Source: Mugil cephalus (taxonomy: Eukaryota > Chordata > Actinopteri > Mugiliformes > Mugilidae). Taken from it: 64,000 bases of DNA. The position numbers and the translations under genes were made by a program. The notes beneath the pieces were generated by a model. That model made no database searches, was not told the origin of the DNA, and was given only the letters and a program-made list of their open reading frames with translations. This document shows positions 1-11,749 of this stretch, piece by piece (the stretch's first letter is position 1; the number at the start of each line of letters is the position of its first letter). The stretch is from assembly GCF_022458985.1 (NCBI RefSeq), contig NC_061774.1:20616697-20680696 (forward strand), in the 5' to 3' direction.

Positions 1-1207
1 CAGGAGAAGAACGCCGAGATCAGGAGGCTGACTTCTGAAATAACAACTATAAAAAGGTAGTATTCGGATAATCTTGTAAAGTTCAAAAGCATGAGTGTGC
101 ACATTACCCACGTTTTAGTGCATAAATGTGGAAGGACGCTATAAATAAAGGTGAATACATTTGAAGGGCGGTGTTAGAGTGTCATGTGGATTTAAATCTA
201 TTCTCCCCTTTTCATAGTGAACTTGCCAGGTTTGAGGAAATCCTGACAGACTACAAGAGATACAAAGAGCTTCTCTTCAAGCTGTCTCCTACAGAGTGGC
301 AGGAGGCCCAGAAGACAAAAGCAAAGAAAGCGAAAGTCTCGTCTGGCAAAGACACAAAGAAAGACCAGAACGGGGACTCTGAAGAGACGGGTACTTTAAC
401 TTTAACTTTAAATAAATGAACAACACCAGGATGGTGGCACACTCTAAATATGAAGTGTACTTTTGTGGTTTACATCAACTGGAAATTACTCTTTGTTCGA
501 TAAACCCACTATTCTTATTCAAGTCAAAGTGTGTGAGTTAGGTTTCTTTAGGTTTTGTTTTTGTGGGTCTGACGTTGTGACGTTTTTTCTGATTTTTTCA
601 GCCCCTTTTGGCTTTTTTGTCCCGAAAGTACATGAATAATTCATAAATAAACCTATGTATTTGGTTTAAGGGAATTTCTCGCCCTGTCTGGATGGCCTTT
701 GCATGTCATGGCATGTTTGTTGGGTTGACTGGTAATTCTAAATTGACCGTAGGTGTGAGTGTGAATGGTTGTTTGTCTCCGTATTCGTCCAGGTTGAACC
801 AAGTCTCTCGCCCGATGACTATCAAAGCTACCTTTCCTGAAACCATACTATTAGGTTGTTAAGCAGCAGTATTTTAGTTTGGGGTAAAGCAAATAATTCA
901 GTTGAAAAATTAAAAACTTCTACATGGATGTGCCTTAAATTTACTTCGTATGAATGTAAACTGTTGATTTCAAAACACTCAAATTATTAACAGTAACTCT
1001 GTTAATGTAACTTTATTAAATGTATTAAACTTTATTTAATTACATGTTACCAATTGAAGTAACTCTTCTTTTTACAGTGCACTATGTTAATGTCCTCTCA
1101 TTGTTTTTAATGACTCTTTAAAAACACAGATTTGGAGGGAAAAATGTCCAGTCCAGATCCAGTCCAACTGTCCACCAGCGAGACCAGGTTGGCCTCAGCA
1201 CACAGTC

Positions 1208-1291
<84 letters not shown>

Positions 1292-3008
1292 GTAATGTGT
1301 TGTTGTTCCTGCCATGTTGGATCATACCATGCAGTATTTAATGGGGGCTCCCTCTTGTGGCAGAGTCTTGGTGGTGACTTGAACATTTTGGTATAATTCT
1401 CAAACATCCTGCAGGCAATTTGAAATTTAAAACCCCAATTACGAAACCATGAATATAAGCATCCACAATACTTCTAGTACATGCAGCTGCAAAACCTCTT
1501 TCTTTGTCATTTCAGAGGCACAGATTCTGAACTGAACCAGGATAACTCGGAATATGAGGTTGGTTTCCTTCAACTAAAAAAACACATATTAAGCTAAGTT
1601 AAGTAGCATTTCCTTTTAATCTTTTGTGTTTAGCCACAGAGTGTGTCACCTTTGCTTGTTACCTCTTTGCAGGATGAGCCAGAGCTGTTCTTCACGGATC
1701 CCCAGCAGCTCGTGGACCTGATGACGGAGCTGACGGAGCAGAATCTGTCCCTCATTCAGAGCTGCACAAGAGTGCAGGAGACCCTGGAGGAGCTCCAACA
1801 GTCCATGGAGACGACCAGGAAGAAGATGTAAGCACGGTGCATGAAGTGTCAGGACATGAAGTGAATTAAATGTCACCGCAGACACTCACTCCGCTCTGTG
1901 TCTGTCTCAAGTGAAAAGGAGGAAGAGCAGACGAAACAGGAGATAGACGCCATGAAGCAAATGATTGACAAGGAGAAGGCGAGAGGCGCCAAGCTCGAAC
2001 TGAAGGTTCAACTACACGTGTCACTGAACACAGAGGATGAAGTAAGGAAACAGATTGACATATTTTTACCAAATATTCCTATGTTTTAAATCATAAACCT
2101 GCTGTTAATGTCTCTCTGTGGTTACATGAGTGCTAACAGATCGTGCTAATGCTAAGAATCTGTTTCTCTGACTCACAGGATGTGGTGTTTGATGCTCTCA
2201 GTGAGAAGGTGGCGGAGGTGCATCGTAGCTGCGTGGATGATCGCATGGCCAACCTCAGCACCTTGGAGAAGCTGGCCAATATCGAGAACCGCCTGTCTTT
2301 AGTGCTGGAGGGTCTTGAGAGCATGCCCGAAGAAAAACTGGAGATGATGAACAAGATCAAGGACAGCGAGAAGAGGAGCAAGTATGGATCGCTGACTATG
2401 TTCTGCTTATTTGCTCAAAATCAATCAAGTAACAAATCAAACCTGAGGGCATTTTTTTTATTTATTTTTCCAATTTTGAAACTGAATAAGAAATCTAGTA
2501 GTTATGTAAAACTCCCGTCTCTCTTACATCATGACTGAAGGCAGCGTGAGGAAAAGCTGAGAGAGCAGAAAGAGAAACAGAAAGACAGGATGACGCGGTA
2601 CCTGGAGAGATCTCTGGCTGACTCCAAGAAAATAGTAAGTTTATTTGCGTGGAATTTAGTTTTAAGCCCAATGACGTCTGGGATGGGCTCCAGCACCAGC
2701 AAGTGGTTACAAAAAATTAAAGAATGAATAATTGATATTTTAGTTTTATGTTTATCACAAGTAAATCCTGCTTTTAAAATTAAGAAAAAAATCAAAATAT
2801 AGTAAAAGCCATTACAAAATATCAATATATTGTTTAGACTTTCGCAGCTGATTGAACTGAACACTTTCTGATTTTCCTTCAGAGTGGGAGGAAGCTCATG
2901 CCCAGATGCATGCCCATTGTCCGGAGAGTCAAAGTCAGCAATGTGGATGACGTCCCTCCTGAAGACCAGATGAACGAATACCTCTTTGGCACCGACGACA
3001 CAGAGTAA
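1..3008 (+). CDS. cfap100: Cilia- and flagella-associated protein 100 (CCDC37), C-terminal part
   Basis: Nine exons read by eye: 1-56, 218-390, 1130-1187, 1516-1558, 1673-1827, 1912-2041, 2179-2381, 2541-2634 and 2883-3008 (stop TAA 3006-3008). They give 345 in-frame residues; the start lies left of the window. The product is almost entirely charged coiled coil. The stretches LSPTEWQEAQ, ELFFTDPQQLVDLMTELTEQ and NLSLIQSCTRVQETLEELQQ recall the CFAP100/CCDC37 family. That family is an axonemal coiled-coil protein linked in algae to inner-arm dynein control (the MIA complex); this role is known from the family and not shown here. The region between the second and fourth exons is the least conserved, so the small exon 1130-1187 (donor GTTGGC) is the least certain. 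The intron before 1516 carries a TCTA microsatellite. Confidence 0.88.
700..795 (-). repeat. Fragment of teleost interspersed repeat (SINE/L2-like core), intronic
   Basis: Lies in a cfap100 intron. The text around 721-780 (GACTGGTAATTCTAAATTGA, then GTGAATGGTTGTTTGTCTCC) matches the longer copy at 54842-55075 almost word for word. A further scrap, GGGATGGGCTCCAGCACC near 2679-2696, belongs to the other end of the same repeat. This element is widespread in fish genomes. Confidence 0.7.
1208..1290. repeat. (TCTA)n microsatellite
   Basis: About 20 uninterrupted copies of the tetranucleotide TCTA in a cfap100 intron, starting only some 20 bases after the donor of the small exon 1130-1187. The array is likely to vary in length between individuals. 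Confidence 0.97.
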
Positions 3009-3700
3009 AAGGAAAATTAAAAAAAAGATTTTTTTGTATTGAAAGCGAGAATTAAAGTGCAGTCTCCTTCACAACAGCTAAGACGCGAACATGTGTTTTT
3101 ATGTGACACCCCATACACCACATTCATCACATGAGATTTAAAAAAAAAATAACATATTTGTAGTGTGAGTAAAGTACAATAACATTTTCCTTGTTTCCTT
3201 TGTATTTAAAAATACAAATGGTCTTATAGACCACAGGTGTCAAACATAACAACGAGCAACAGGAGAGTCCAATCTGGTTTGCAGCATGAATACTCCAATG
3301 AAAATAATTAACTAATTTGTGCACTGTTTCATTTAAAGAAGTGGACAGAACACAAGAACCAAACTGCAGACAGCAGCCTGCCCAAATTGCACTTTATTAA
3401 TTTTTTTAAAGGATATTTTATTAAATTTAAACATCCCCATAACTGACTTTGCATTTACTTCTAAAACAAATGGAAAAAGTTTGGAGTTGTTGCTACTTGC
3501 TGTTATGACACAATGTTCCACTAATTTCATTTTAATTTAGTAGAGAAGGACAAACTGACATGTTGACCTTGATATATGCACCAAATTCAGAGGGAATCTA
3601 CACAAAAGTCTTCCTCATGAAGTGCCGAAAAGTGAACTCAGGAAAAAGTACAGGTAAAATGGTGCGATACAGAGCACTTACGTCAAGTGTTAAAGGTTCA
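3009..3700. other. cfap100 3' UTR and spacer
   Basis: AT-rich sequence after the cfap100 stop. There is no long reading frame. AATTAAAG near 3052-3059 could serve as a weak ATTAAA-type poly(A) signal. GGTGTCAAACATAAC near 3236-3250 resembles the end of the hAT-type MITE found intact at 41757-42148, so part of this stretch is probably old transposon. Confidence 0.5.
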
Positions 3701-4020
3701 AGTGAAGGAGGAAGAAATAGGAGCGAAGAGGTGGTACTGATAAGGCTGAGATTGTTCTAGGGTATTGTTCTTTGAATAATACATTGAAACTGGTCGGGAA
3801 GCTTGATACTGGGCTGAATGAAGGGTGTCAGGAAATGGAGACGATAGAACATGTTATTATGTGGTGCCGGAGGTATGAGGAAAAAAAGAGGTGTGATGAG
3901 GAGGAACAGGCTGAGAAAATGTGCGGTGAAGGAGGAGGCTTATTAAACATAGAGGATAGGATACAGGGAAAGATACTGCTACAGTACCTAAGGGAAATTG
4001 GTATTTATCACCGGATTTAG
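3700..4020 (+). mobile_element. Degraded non-LTR retrotransposon (LINE) C-terminal tail
   Basis: Two adjacent frames read EEVVLIRLRLF and then CQEMETIEHVIMWCRRYEE. In that order these match the conserved tail found after the RNase H-like region of I/Nimb-type LINE ORF2 proteins (EVVLTRLRxGH ... C..C...ETVEHVLxxC..Y). A frame break between the two parts (stop near 3758) and the absence of the reverse transcriptase show it is a dead 3' fragment. The clade assignment is my inference. Confidence 0.55.
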
Positions 4021-4129
4021 GGAGCGATGCTGTAGAGAAGCTCCTGGGTGAAAAGAGGAAAGATAACGCAAACCATCTGACCGTTAACACTCACAGCTAC
4101 GGCCATTTTAAAATCACCAATTAACCTGA

Positions 4130-4342
4130 CCAGCCTATCACACGGCTAACGCTCACACTCACACCTAGGGTCAATTTAGAGTCACCAATCAGCCTAACGA
4201 GAATGTCTTTGGAGGTGGGAGGAGATGGAGTACCTGGAGAAAACCAAGGAGAACATGCAAACTCCACCCAGAAAGGCCCATGCTGGACTCGAACCTTCTC
4301 GCTGGGAGGTATCAGCGCTAACCACCAAGCCGCTGTGCCGCC
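4130..4342 (+). repeat. Teleost interspersed repeat with conserved core
   Basis: Contains the typical fish-repeat wording GAGAACATGCAAACTCCACC followed by CAGAAAGGCCC and a tail reading CCACCAAGCCGCTGTGCCGCC. An inverted copy lies at 54842-55075 and fragments lie at 700-795 and about 2664-2702. It may be the 3' end of an L2/CR1-type LINE or a SINE derived from one. Confidence 0.75.
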
Positions 4343-4535
4343 TGCAATAATGATTATAAGTGTCAACTTAATATTTGTGCAATAATGATGATAATAACAA
4401 TAATAATATATTTTTAGGGCCACAGGCCACCAAGGCACTGAGATTTGACATAAAGACCATAAACATGTTTATTTTAACATGGGACTGACTTATTTTTGGA
4501 CTTGATTGTTTTTGTCAAATAGATTTTTTCATCTC

Positions 4536-4880
4536 TTAGCATCCGTGTTAGCATTCATCTGATTTGTATGTTAGCATTTGTCTGCTAGCATCCTTGTTAG
4601 CATCCATCTGGTTTGTGTGTTAGCATTTGTCTGTTAGCATCCGTGATTGCATCCGTGTTAGTATTCGTCTGTTAGCATCCGTGTTAGCATTCATCTGATT
4701 TGTATGCTAGCATTCGTCTATTAGCATTCAAATTAGCATCCGTGTTAGCATCCATATGATAGCAGTCGTCTGTTAGCATCCGTGTTAGCATCCTTGTTAG
4801 TATTCATCTGATTTGTATGTTAGCATTTGTCTGGTAGCATCCGTGTTAGCATCCGAATTAGCATCGGTGTTAGCACCTTA
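4536..4880 (+). repeat. TTAGCATC-type minisatellite
   Basis: A degenerate tandem array built from 8-12-base words such as TTAGCATCCGTG, TTAGCATTCATC and TTAGCATTTGTC. Occasional longer inserts (TGATTTGTATG) recur with a period of about 120 bases, which gives a higher-order repeat. There is no coding potential. Confidence 0.85.
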
Positions 4881-5425
4881 GACATTAATAGCAATGGAGA
4901 AGAACTACAAATCTGAACATTACATGAGGAGGGGGGGGCTTCATTAACACAACAGCTGTGTACCTGGTAGCTATGGCGACGGAATGCTGAGTCACCCAAA
5001 CCGCCAAAACATTATGACCATCTCAGACATTAACAGCATTGGAGGAGGAGGGCAGATGTGACTCCACGACCCCCAAAATTTCAGCTGAGACCGGTTAATT
5101 AATCAGGGACTCCTCTGTTGTCTCTGCTGTTAATACTGCTGACCCCTGTCTCCCATACATTTTATGTAACAACAACAACACAACAACCATCATACTCACC
5201 CCCTTTCACCTTTAAAACAGCCAAAAAGTGAGGCCAGTCAGATGGTATAAAACTTAAACTGGTTCTCGGAAAGACAGCTGTACAAGTACACTACTCCCCC
5301 ACACACATACACACACAAACAAACAAACAAATAGTAAACTTTAAGTGGTTACAGTTGCACACATGCACAAATGACTGGTTTCTCCAAAAATCCACACTCC
5401 TCCAACCTCAGCAGGTTGAAGTAGA

Positions 5426-5488
5426 CGAAGAAGAAGAAGAAGAAGAAGAAGAAGAAGAAGAAGAAGAAGAAGAAGAAGAAGAAGAAGA
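5426..5488 (+). repeat. (GAA)n microsatellite in the ap1ar upstream/5' UTR region
   Basis: About 21 near-perfect GAA triplets, ending about 240 bases before the ap1ar start codon. Apparent acidic or poly-Leu reading frames across it are artefacts of the repeat. Confidence 0.95.
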
Positions 5489-5489
5489 T

Positions 5490-5725
5490 GGTGGTGAACA
5501 GCAGGTGGTGCTGTTTCATTTTCGTGCCCCTCCGTCTCCGGCAGCTCTGTCATCACATCAGGAAGGAGGATGAGGAAGTGTCTGGCTCAGGAGGACCGGA
5601 CCTGGAGATGTAGCTGCTGCTGCTGCACGATCCGGTGAAACACCACCACCACCGCCACCACCGCCGCTTCCAGCAGCCTCCCCAGCCGGCTAGGCAGCTA
5701 CACAACAGGCACATTTGACAATGCG
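5490..5725 (+). promoter_or_regulatory. ap1ar: Probable ap1ar promoter/5' UTR
   Basis: The GC content rises sharply here, with CCG, CCGG and (CAC/CCG)n runs, immediately upstream of the ap1ar start at 5726. No TATA box is seen. The transcription start cannot be placed from sequence alone. An out-of-frame ATG at 5721 lies five bases before the proposed start. Confidence 0.45.
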
Positions 5726-8700
5726 ATGGGTAACTGCTGGGCTTACTGTGTCGGGCTGTTCAGGAGGGAGGCCAACAGGATCCAGAGAGGGGGCGGGTGA
5801 GTGAAATATATATAGCATTAGCGAGGTGAGCTAACGAGCACACAGGCAAGCATCTGTTCCAGCTGTTGCTAAAGCTAACTAGCACAGACAGTTTGGACGG
5901 GTGATACCGCAGTGTTTTCTGTGAAGACTTTTGAGCAGCTCGGTGTTTACTGATCCGGGGGATACGGTAATGAGCCTCAGGTGGCACTTTACCGGCAGCC
6001 AAGGCGGTGACAACATGTATCCAGACCCCACCCCGATTGTCAACAGCACGGTGTGGTTTAACCAGGTCTGGATGAATGACTGAGCGAGCATAGGAGCTGG
6101 AGGTCTCTGACTATGGTTATACATTCATATCTGTTCAGTCTCACTTCAATTAAGTTGTATTTATGTAGTGTCAAATGATCTCAAGACGCTTTACAAAATG
6201 CTCCAAAGCAGGTTGTGGGTAGAGACAGAAAAGAGAGGAGAGGACAGCAGGAGAAATTAAATGAACATCCATATGTCATAGATAGATGCATCTTTCTAAA
6301 GCAAACATGTAGAATTTGATGATGATACAGGTGCGAGATGTAGCTTATGATGTTAGATCAGTTTCCTTAAGTCTCATGTCTGATGAGACATATGTCATTG
6401 TTTATTTATCCCACGTATGTCACATTAGACAAGAATATATACAAAAACCTAGGGTTGCACCACAACAGTTTTTTTCCCCAACGATACCAATAACTTCCTG
6501 CTTCTCCAAGCCGATATTGATAACCGATAACTGATGGTAAGAAAGGCTAGGATGTAGTGTGCAAAGATGAATTCAACATTATGGGTCTGCCTTTTTACTA
6601 ATAGTTTAACTGACATTATTACAGTTGTGACTCTTCAAACAATAAAAAAAAAAGAAAACTTTATGCCACTGCTATGTTTGTTATGTTTGAGCGTGCAGCA
6701 TAGCCTGTAGGGAACAAAATCAGAGCAATCTCTGTTTATTATAGTCGTCTCTTTTTATTGGAAAACATTTTTAATATCGGACATACTGTATGGATGTGAT
6801 GTTAAGTTTTTCCAATATCGGACCGATAATTATCTATGCCGTCATTACAAAAAAACAACATCACATTTGACAGAATATACCAAAAATAACAGTATATAAT
6901 ATATAGAGGAAAATAGAAGTATAAAGACATTCTGTGTATACAGTGTGGAATGGGAAGTAAAATTGCTTAAAAAAAAAAATGTAGACAGTGTGGATACAGA
7001 TACTTGGTGTCAGCTGTCTGTTTCCAGCGTTGGTTGCAGCCTGTCACCAAACTAAACGTTAATAATTGATGCTTCTGGTCTGATTTCTGCTTTGTTAAGA
7101 CAGACTGTTGAGACTTACGTCCATATGCACCGATCAGCCTCAACATTAAAGCCCCACATGTTTTTTTTTCTGAATCCTGGCATTGATGTGGAGCTTCCCT
7201 CTGTACGTGTCCCATCACCTGAGCACCGCAGCAGCAGCTTAAAAACGCCTCAATATTAATTGTAAATGGGGTGTTTCTTGCATCCCAGTACTAGTGTCCT
7301 TCAGGGGAGTGGATCGTACACACCTGGTCATCCAAATTATACAAAAGAAAGCGTCACACATCAGACTACACCACCTTTTTACCTTCTGTTCTGGTGCTGT
7401 GTGAATCGTAGGAGCTTTTAGCAGTGTACAGGGGTCAGTGTTCACATCCTGACTGGTCTGAAGCTGCACAGCCTTTGTACAAAACAAACGGTGATGCTCT
7501 GTGTGTTTCTTTCTATCAGGACCAGCATTAACTATTTTTACAGAAATTTGAGCTACTGTAGCTTGTCTCCAAAGAGCCTGTCACTGGTTTACTGCTTTCA
7601 TTTTCCACTGCAGAAAAGCAAAAAGCTCCAGTTTTTGGAAATGTTCTGACTCAGTCATCGAGCCATTACAGTTTGTCCCATGTCACTTGGGTGAGGTATT
7701 GGCAATGACATCACGACACTGGAGTCACGATACGATACATTATGATATTGCCATATTCTACATAGTTGACTGAGAAATTGTAAATGGAGCTTAAAATAAA
7801 AGTTAAATGCATGTACATCAGATAAAAGTGGCAAAGATGACAAAAAGTGGTGGTGGTGGAGGTGCAGAAGTTGTTCACGATCGGCTGAAAACATGACTTT
7901 TTCTTTTAAAATCGATATTGTAGCTGAAGAAATAGTATTTGCGATATATTGTGCTGCATCGATATATTTTCCCACCCCTACATGTCACTCGAATAACTTA
8001 CAACTATCCCTTTTCTCTGCTTTTAAACCATAAACTTTGAAGACAAAATGTTCACTTGCTCCCTGATGTAGAAGTGATACTAAATAATACAACTTTAGTA
8101 CTAGTTATAATGGGGGAGTAAGGAACCTCATGACAAACGTGTCCACTTCGCTTGCAGACATTAGGTCATGCTTTTATTTTGAAAATGAGTCATCTTACCC
8201 ATGAGTAATAACATTTAAATAACTTATCTGGCCTGAGGCTGGGGGGGAAAAAATAAATATTAATGAAAAATATAATGAACAAAGGGCTGAATGAGCCAGC
8301 AAGGTCTCAAACGCGGTTTCCTCTGGTCTGTCTGAGGTAAAAACATCAGCTGCAACGTCACTTATCAGGACACAAACTCAGCAATAGACAGGAGAAGGCA
8401 ACGTAGCAGTGGGATTACAGTTGTCAGTCAATAACGTGAATTACGACTTTCTTTAATTTGGGTTGGGACGTTCCAGAAACGTGGATCACAGGATTATTTG
8501 GATGTCAGAAGGGTTATTAATCTTAGCAACTTGGCAAGTTGCTAAGTTTGATCATATAGACACCAAAAATGTATTGTGTTATGTCTATTACGTTTTGTAA
8601 AATACTAAAAATTGTTGTGGAATTGTTAGACAGACACAACATTTTTAGATCGTAGGGCTGTTGCCGTGGGAAACACCGTCAGGCATTGCACGAGGCTTTT

Positions 8701-10471
8701 TAAATGCACATAGTCTTTCGTTACTCACAAAGGTCAAAATTAACCAACAGATCACGCCACAGTGCTGTTATGTCTGTGTTTTTGTCCACTTATACTTCCT
8801 CTATAATCTATTTTTGCACTAAAATGTATGAGACTTAAATAGATTTTTGCTTTATTGCACATTATGGATTTATATTACTTTTAATTATTCCTGCAGATCA
8901 AAATATTTCCGAAGCAGTACCACGGGGGAGCATTATACAATAGAGGTAGGAGTCGTACGTTATTTTATTTGCATTATTTATGTATAAATTTAATGTCTAA
9001 TTGTTTACTTTCTATTTTGCAGTTTGAAAACCTGGTAGAGAGTGATGAGGTAAGTCTGATTTATATGTTATACGAGACCGAAATAAGTAGAAGAATCTTT
9101 GTTTACTAACCTGAATGCCGGCTCAAAAACCTTTTATGGTTGAAAGTTGGTGTGGAGTTACTCCAGAAGTTTTTTATATTGATACCAAGGATAGTATCGG
9201 TATCAGATCGATACTTTTGTTGCAGTTTCTCTTCTATACGTCCAGTAAATTATTCGTCACAGAGTTCATGTGAGCGCAGCTTCTCTCTCCTCTCCGTCTC
9301 CACCTGTAGTAAAAGATGGATATCGACAGAGTTTGACACTCAAATCCCAGCATCACAGCAGCATCGCACAGCTGGAACTGATGCTGTTATTGAAATGCTT
9401 TGGTACTTGGAAGAGAAGATAATTACACAGGATGAAAACTCACTTTTTGGTGGAAAATGAATGAGCCAACTGTTCCCTCTATGAGCAGTTTTTATATTTT
9501 TGTTACATTGTTCCTTTTTCTTGTTTCCTATTTTGCACTAATGACATTTTGTTTTCTAAAACAATTCTGTGAAGTAGAAGGGGAATAGTTTTATGCTGTT
9601 AAATTGTTTTATATTGTAGGTGTACTTGCCTAAAATATTTGTCCTGTGTTATTCAGTGATCAAGTATCACCGATACAAGCCCTGTATTTATTTGGTATCA
9701 GACTGATACCAAAATTCCCAGTATCGAAAGTGAAGCAGGAAGTAGAAACTAAAAATGTCTCACTCTGACGTCAGCTATGTGCGTAAGTTACGTCGTCTGT
9801 GTCCCACATTTCTCTGAAAGAGCCTTTAGACTTAAATAGACTTTATTCATCCACAACGGAAATTGCTTGGTCACAGTAGCTCATTTGCACATAAAAAAAA
9901 CTCTTGAAAACTATTAATATAAATAAATAGATACATTTAATTACACTAAAAATAATGAAGTAACTACAATGAAATAGTTTAATAAATAGAAGTAAATACA
10001 CACTATATAAATGATGAGGAGCAATAGTATGGATGGAGGAGATGGAGATTTATGTGGTGATGGACAGAGTAACAGAAATGTATTGGTACACGTCATCTGA
10101 GCTCAGTGTAGTTAAGTTTATTTCTAACCAAATAGCCTCTGATTGGTTGTAGAGCTACTACTCAGTTGCCTGCAGAGGATTTTATTCAAACACGCCCCAT
10201 AAATTAAATCCAGCTACAACACGCTAGTTGTAAACAGATTCAGACCCAGTTGAATTTTAAATGAGTAAAGTGTTTTATAAAATGTTTATGGTGTAATTAA
10301 AAGCTGGATTAAGCTGCTTCTCTGTAGGACACTTTGAGCCTAATAGGCATCCTCAACCCATTATGGATAAAATAATGGGTTCCATCACTGTCCTATAGGA
10401 GTCTTCCACTGTCTTTTCCTGGGAGTAACTTGATGACTGTCTGCACAGAGTCCCGCCGTAGTAGTAGTAGC

Positions 10472-10526
<55 letters not shown>

Positions 10527-11714
10527 TGCAGCACGATGGATTCACTGTTGTCTGTTTGTGTTTGTTGCATTGCAGGCAGAGAGTCCACAGGCCTGCCCCA
10601 GGTAAGAAATCTGGATTCAAAAATCCTTTTTTTCTTTTTTAAATGATTTAAAATTGAGTTAAATTATGCTTTGCTGTTATTTTATTAGACCCATCAGTGA
10701 AGATGAGATCAAGCACCTCAAAGAGCACCGTTACGCTGCCATCTCAGACAAGCAGGTCCTGATAGACCAAAAGCTTCAAAAGGAGGTAAGACCCACTTTA
10801 AAAGTGGTCTTTTCTTTATTATTATTATTGTTATTATTATTATTATTTTATTTTATATTAACGGCCCCCATTATTTCATTTTTCCTTCATTTCTGGATGT
10901 GTTTTGGCTTATTTTTGATTTGCTGCATTGTTTTTTCTGTTGTGTAATTTTCTGTTCTGTGTTTTGTGTTTGTTTCATTTTTGTTATTTCTGCTCAGTTA
11001 GAGGCACAAGAGGAGAAGTTAAGGCTAGAAGAGGAGGCTAGAAATGCCGCCCAGCGCGAGGCCGCCAGGCTGGCGCGCGAACGAAAAGTGAAGGAGGTGA
11101 GGCGGCACTGAGCGCTCCCTTCTGCCAGTTTACCTTGCGCTGCCTGGCTAAAGCAACTTTCTCCTCTAAACCCGCTGACCCCCCCGTGCAGAGGCTTCCC
11201 AGCCTTTAAAGGGGCACAGCCTTCTTGTTGTCCTCATTAGTCTTTGTCGTCCTGTCAGGGAAGTTATTGTCTCATTGCTTCAGTCGTCTCATAAACCACT
11301 TGTTAGCGGAGCATCTTTCAGTCATTTTATAGCTGAGTACATTTATTTCAGAAGGCACCGTATTGAGGCAGACATATAACTGGAACTTATTCATACGTAC
11401 AAGCAGGGAAATTAAGAAAAAGGCAAAAAAACATTCAGGTAAAAGGCCTGACTCCACAGACCCGAGTCATGCATGGAGAAATTTAGACTCTTGGTAAACA
11501 GGGATCAGCCATAACATTAAAACTACTGACAGGAGGAGTAAATATCATTGATCATCTTGTGATACTTCAGTGGTCTGCGGGGAAACTTTTGGACCTGGAA
11601 CTCTTATGGCACGTAACACCCACCTAGACCAGACCAGGCACCTCCACCCCATAACAACAACACTCATTGATGGTCTGACACAGACTCACAAAAACAGTTT
11701 AAGAAAAACTTAAA

Positions 11715-11749
<35 letters not shown>

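Noticed and set aside
4300-4342. tRNA-like sequence in the fish repeat (CTCGAACCTTC)
   Set aside because: Only a B-box-like word is present. There is no cloverleaf, and the context is an interspersed repeat.
5341-5573. Poly-Glu and poly-Leu reading frames at the GAA repeat
   Set aside because: Produced by the triplet repeat itself, with no splice sites or homology.
10385-10642. Poly-Ser, poly-Thr and poly-Leu frames
   Set aside because: Translation of the (AGT)n microsatellite in an ap1ar intron.
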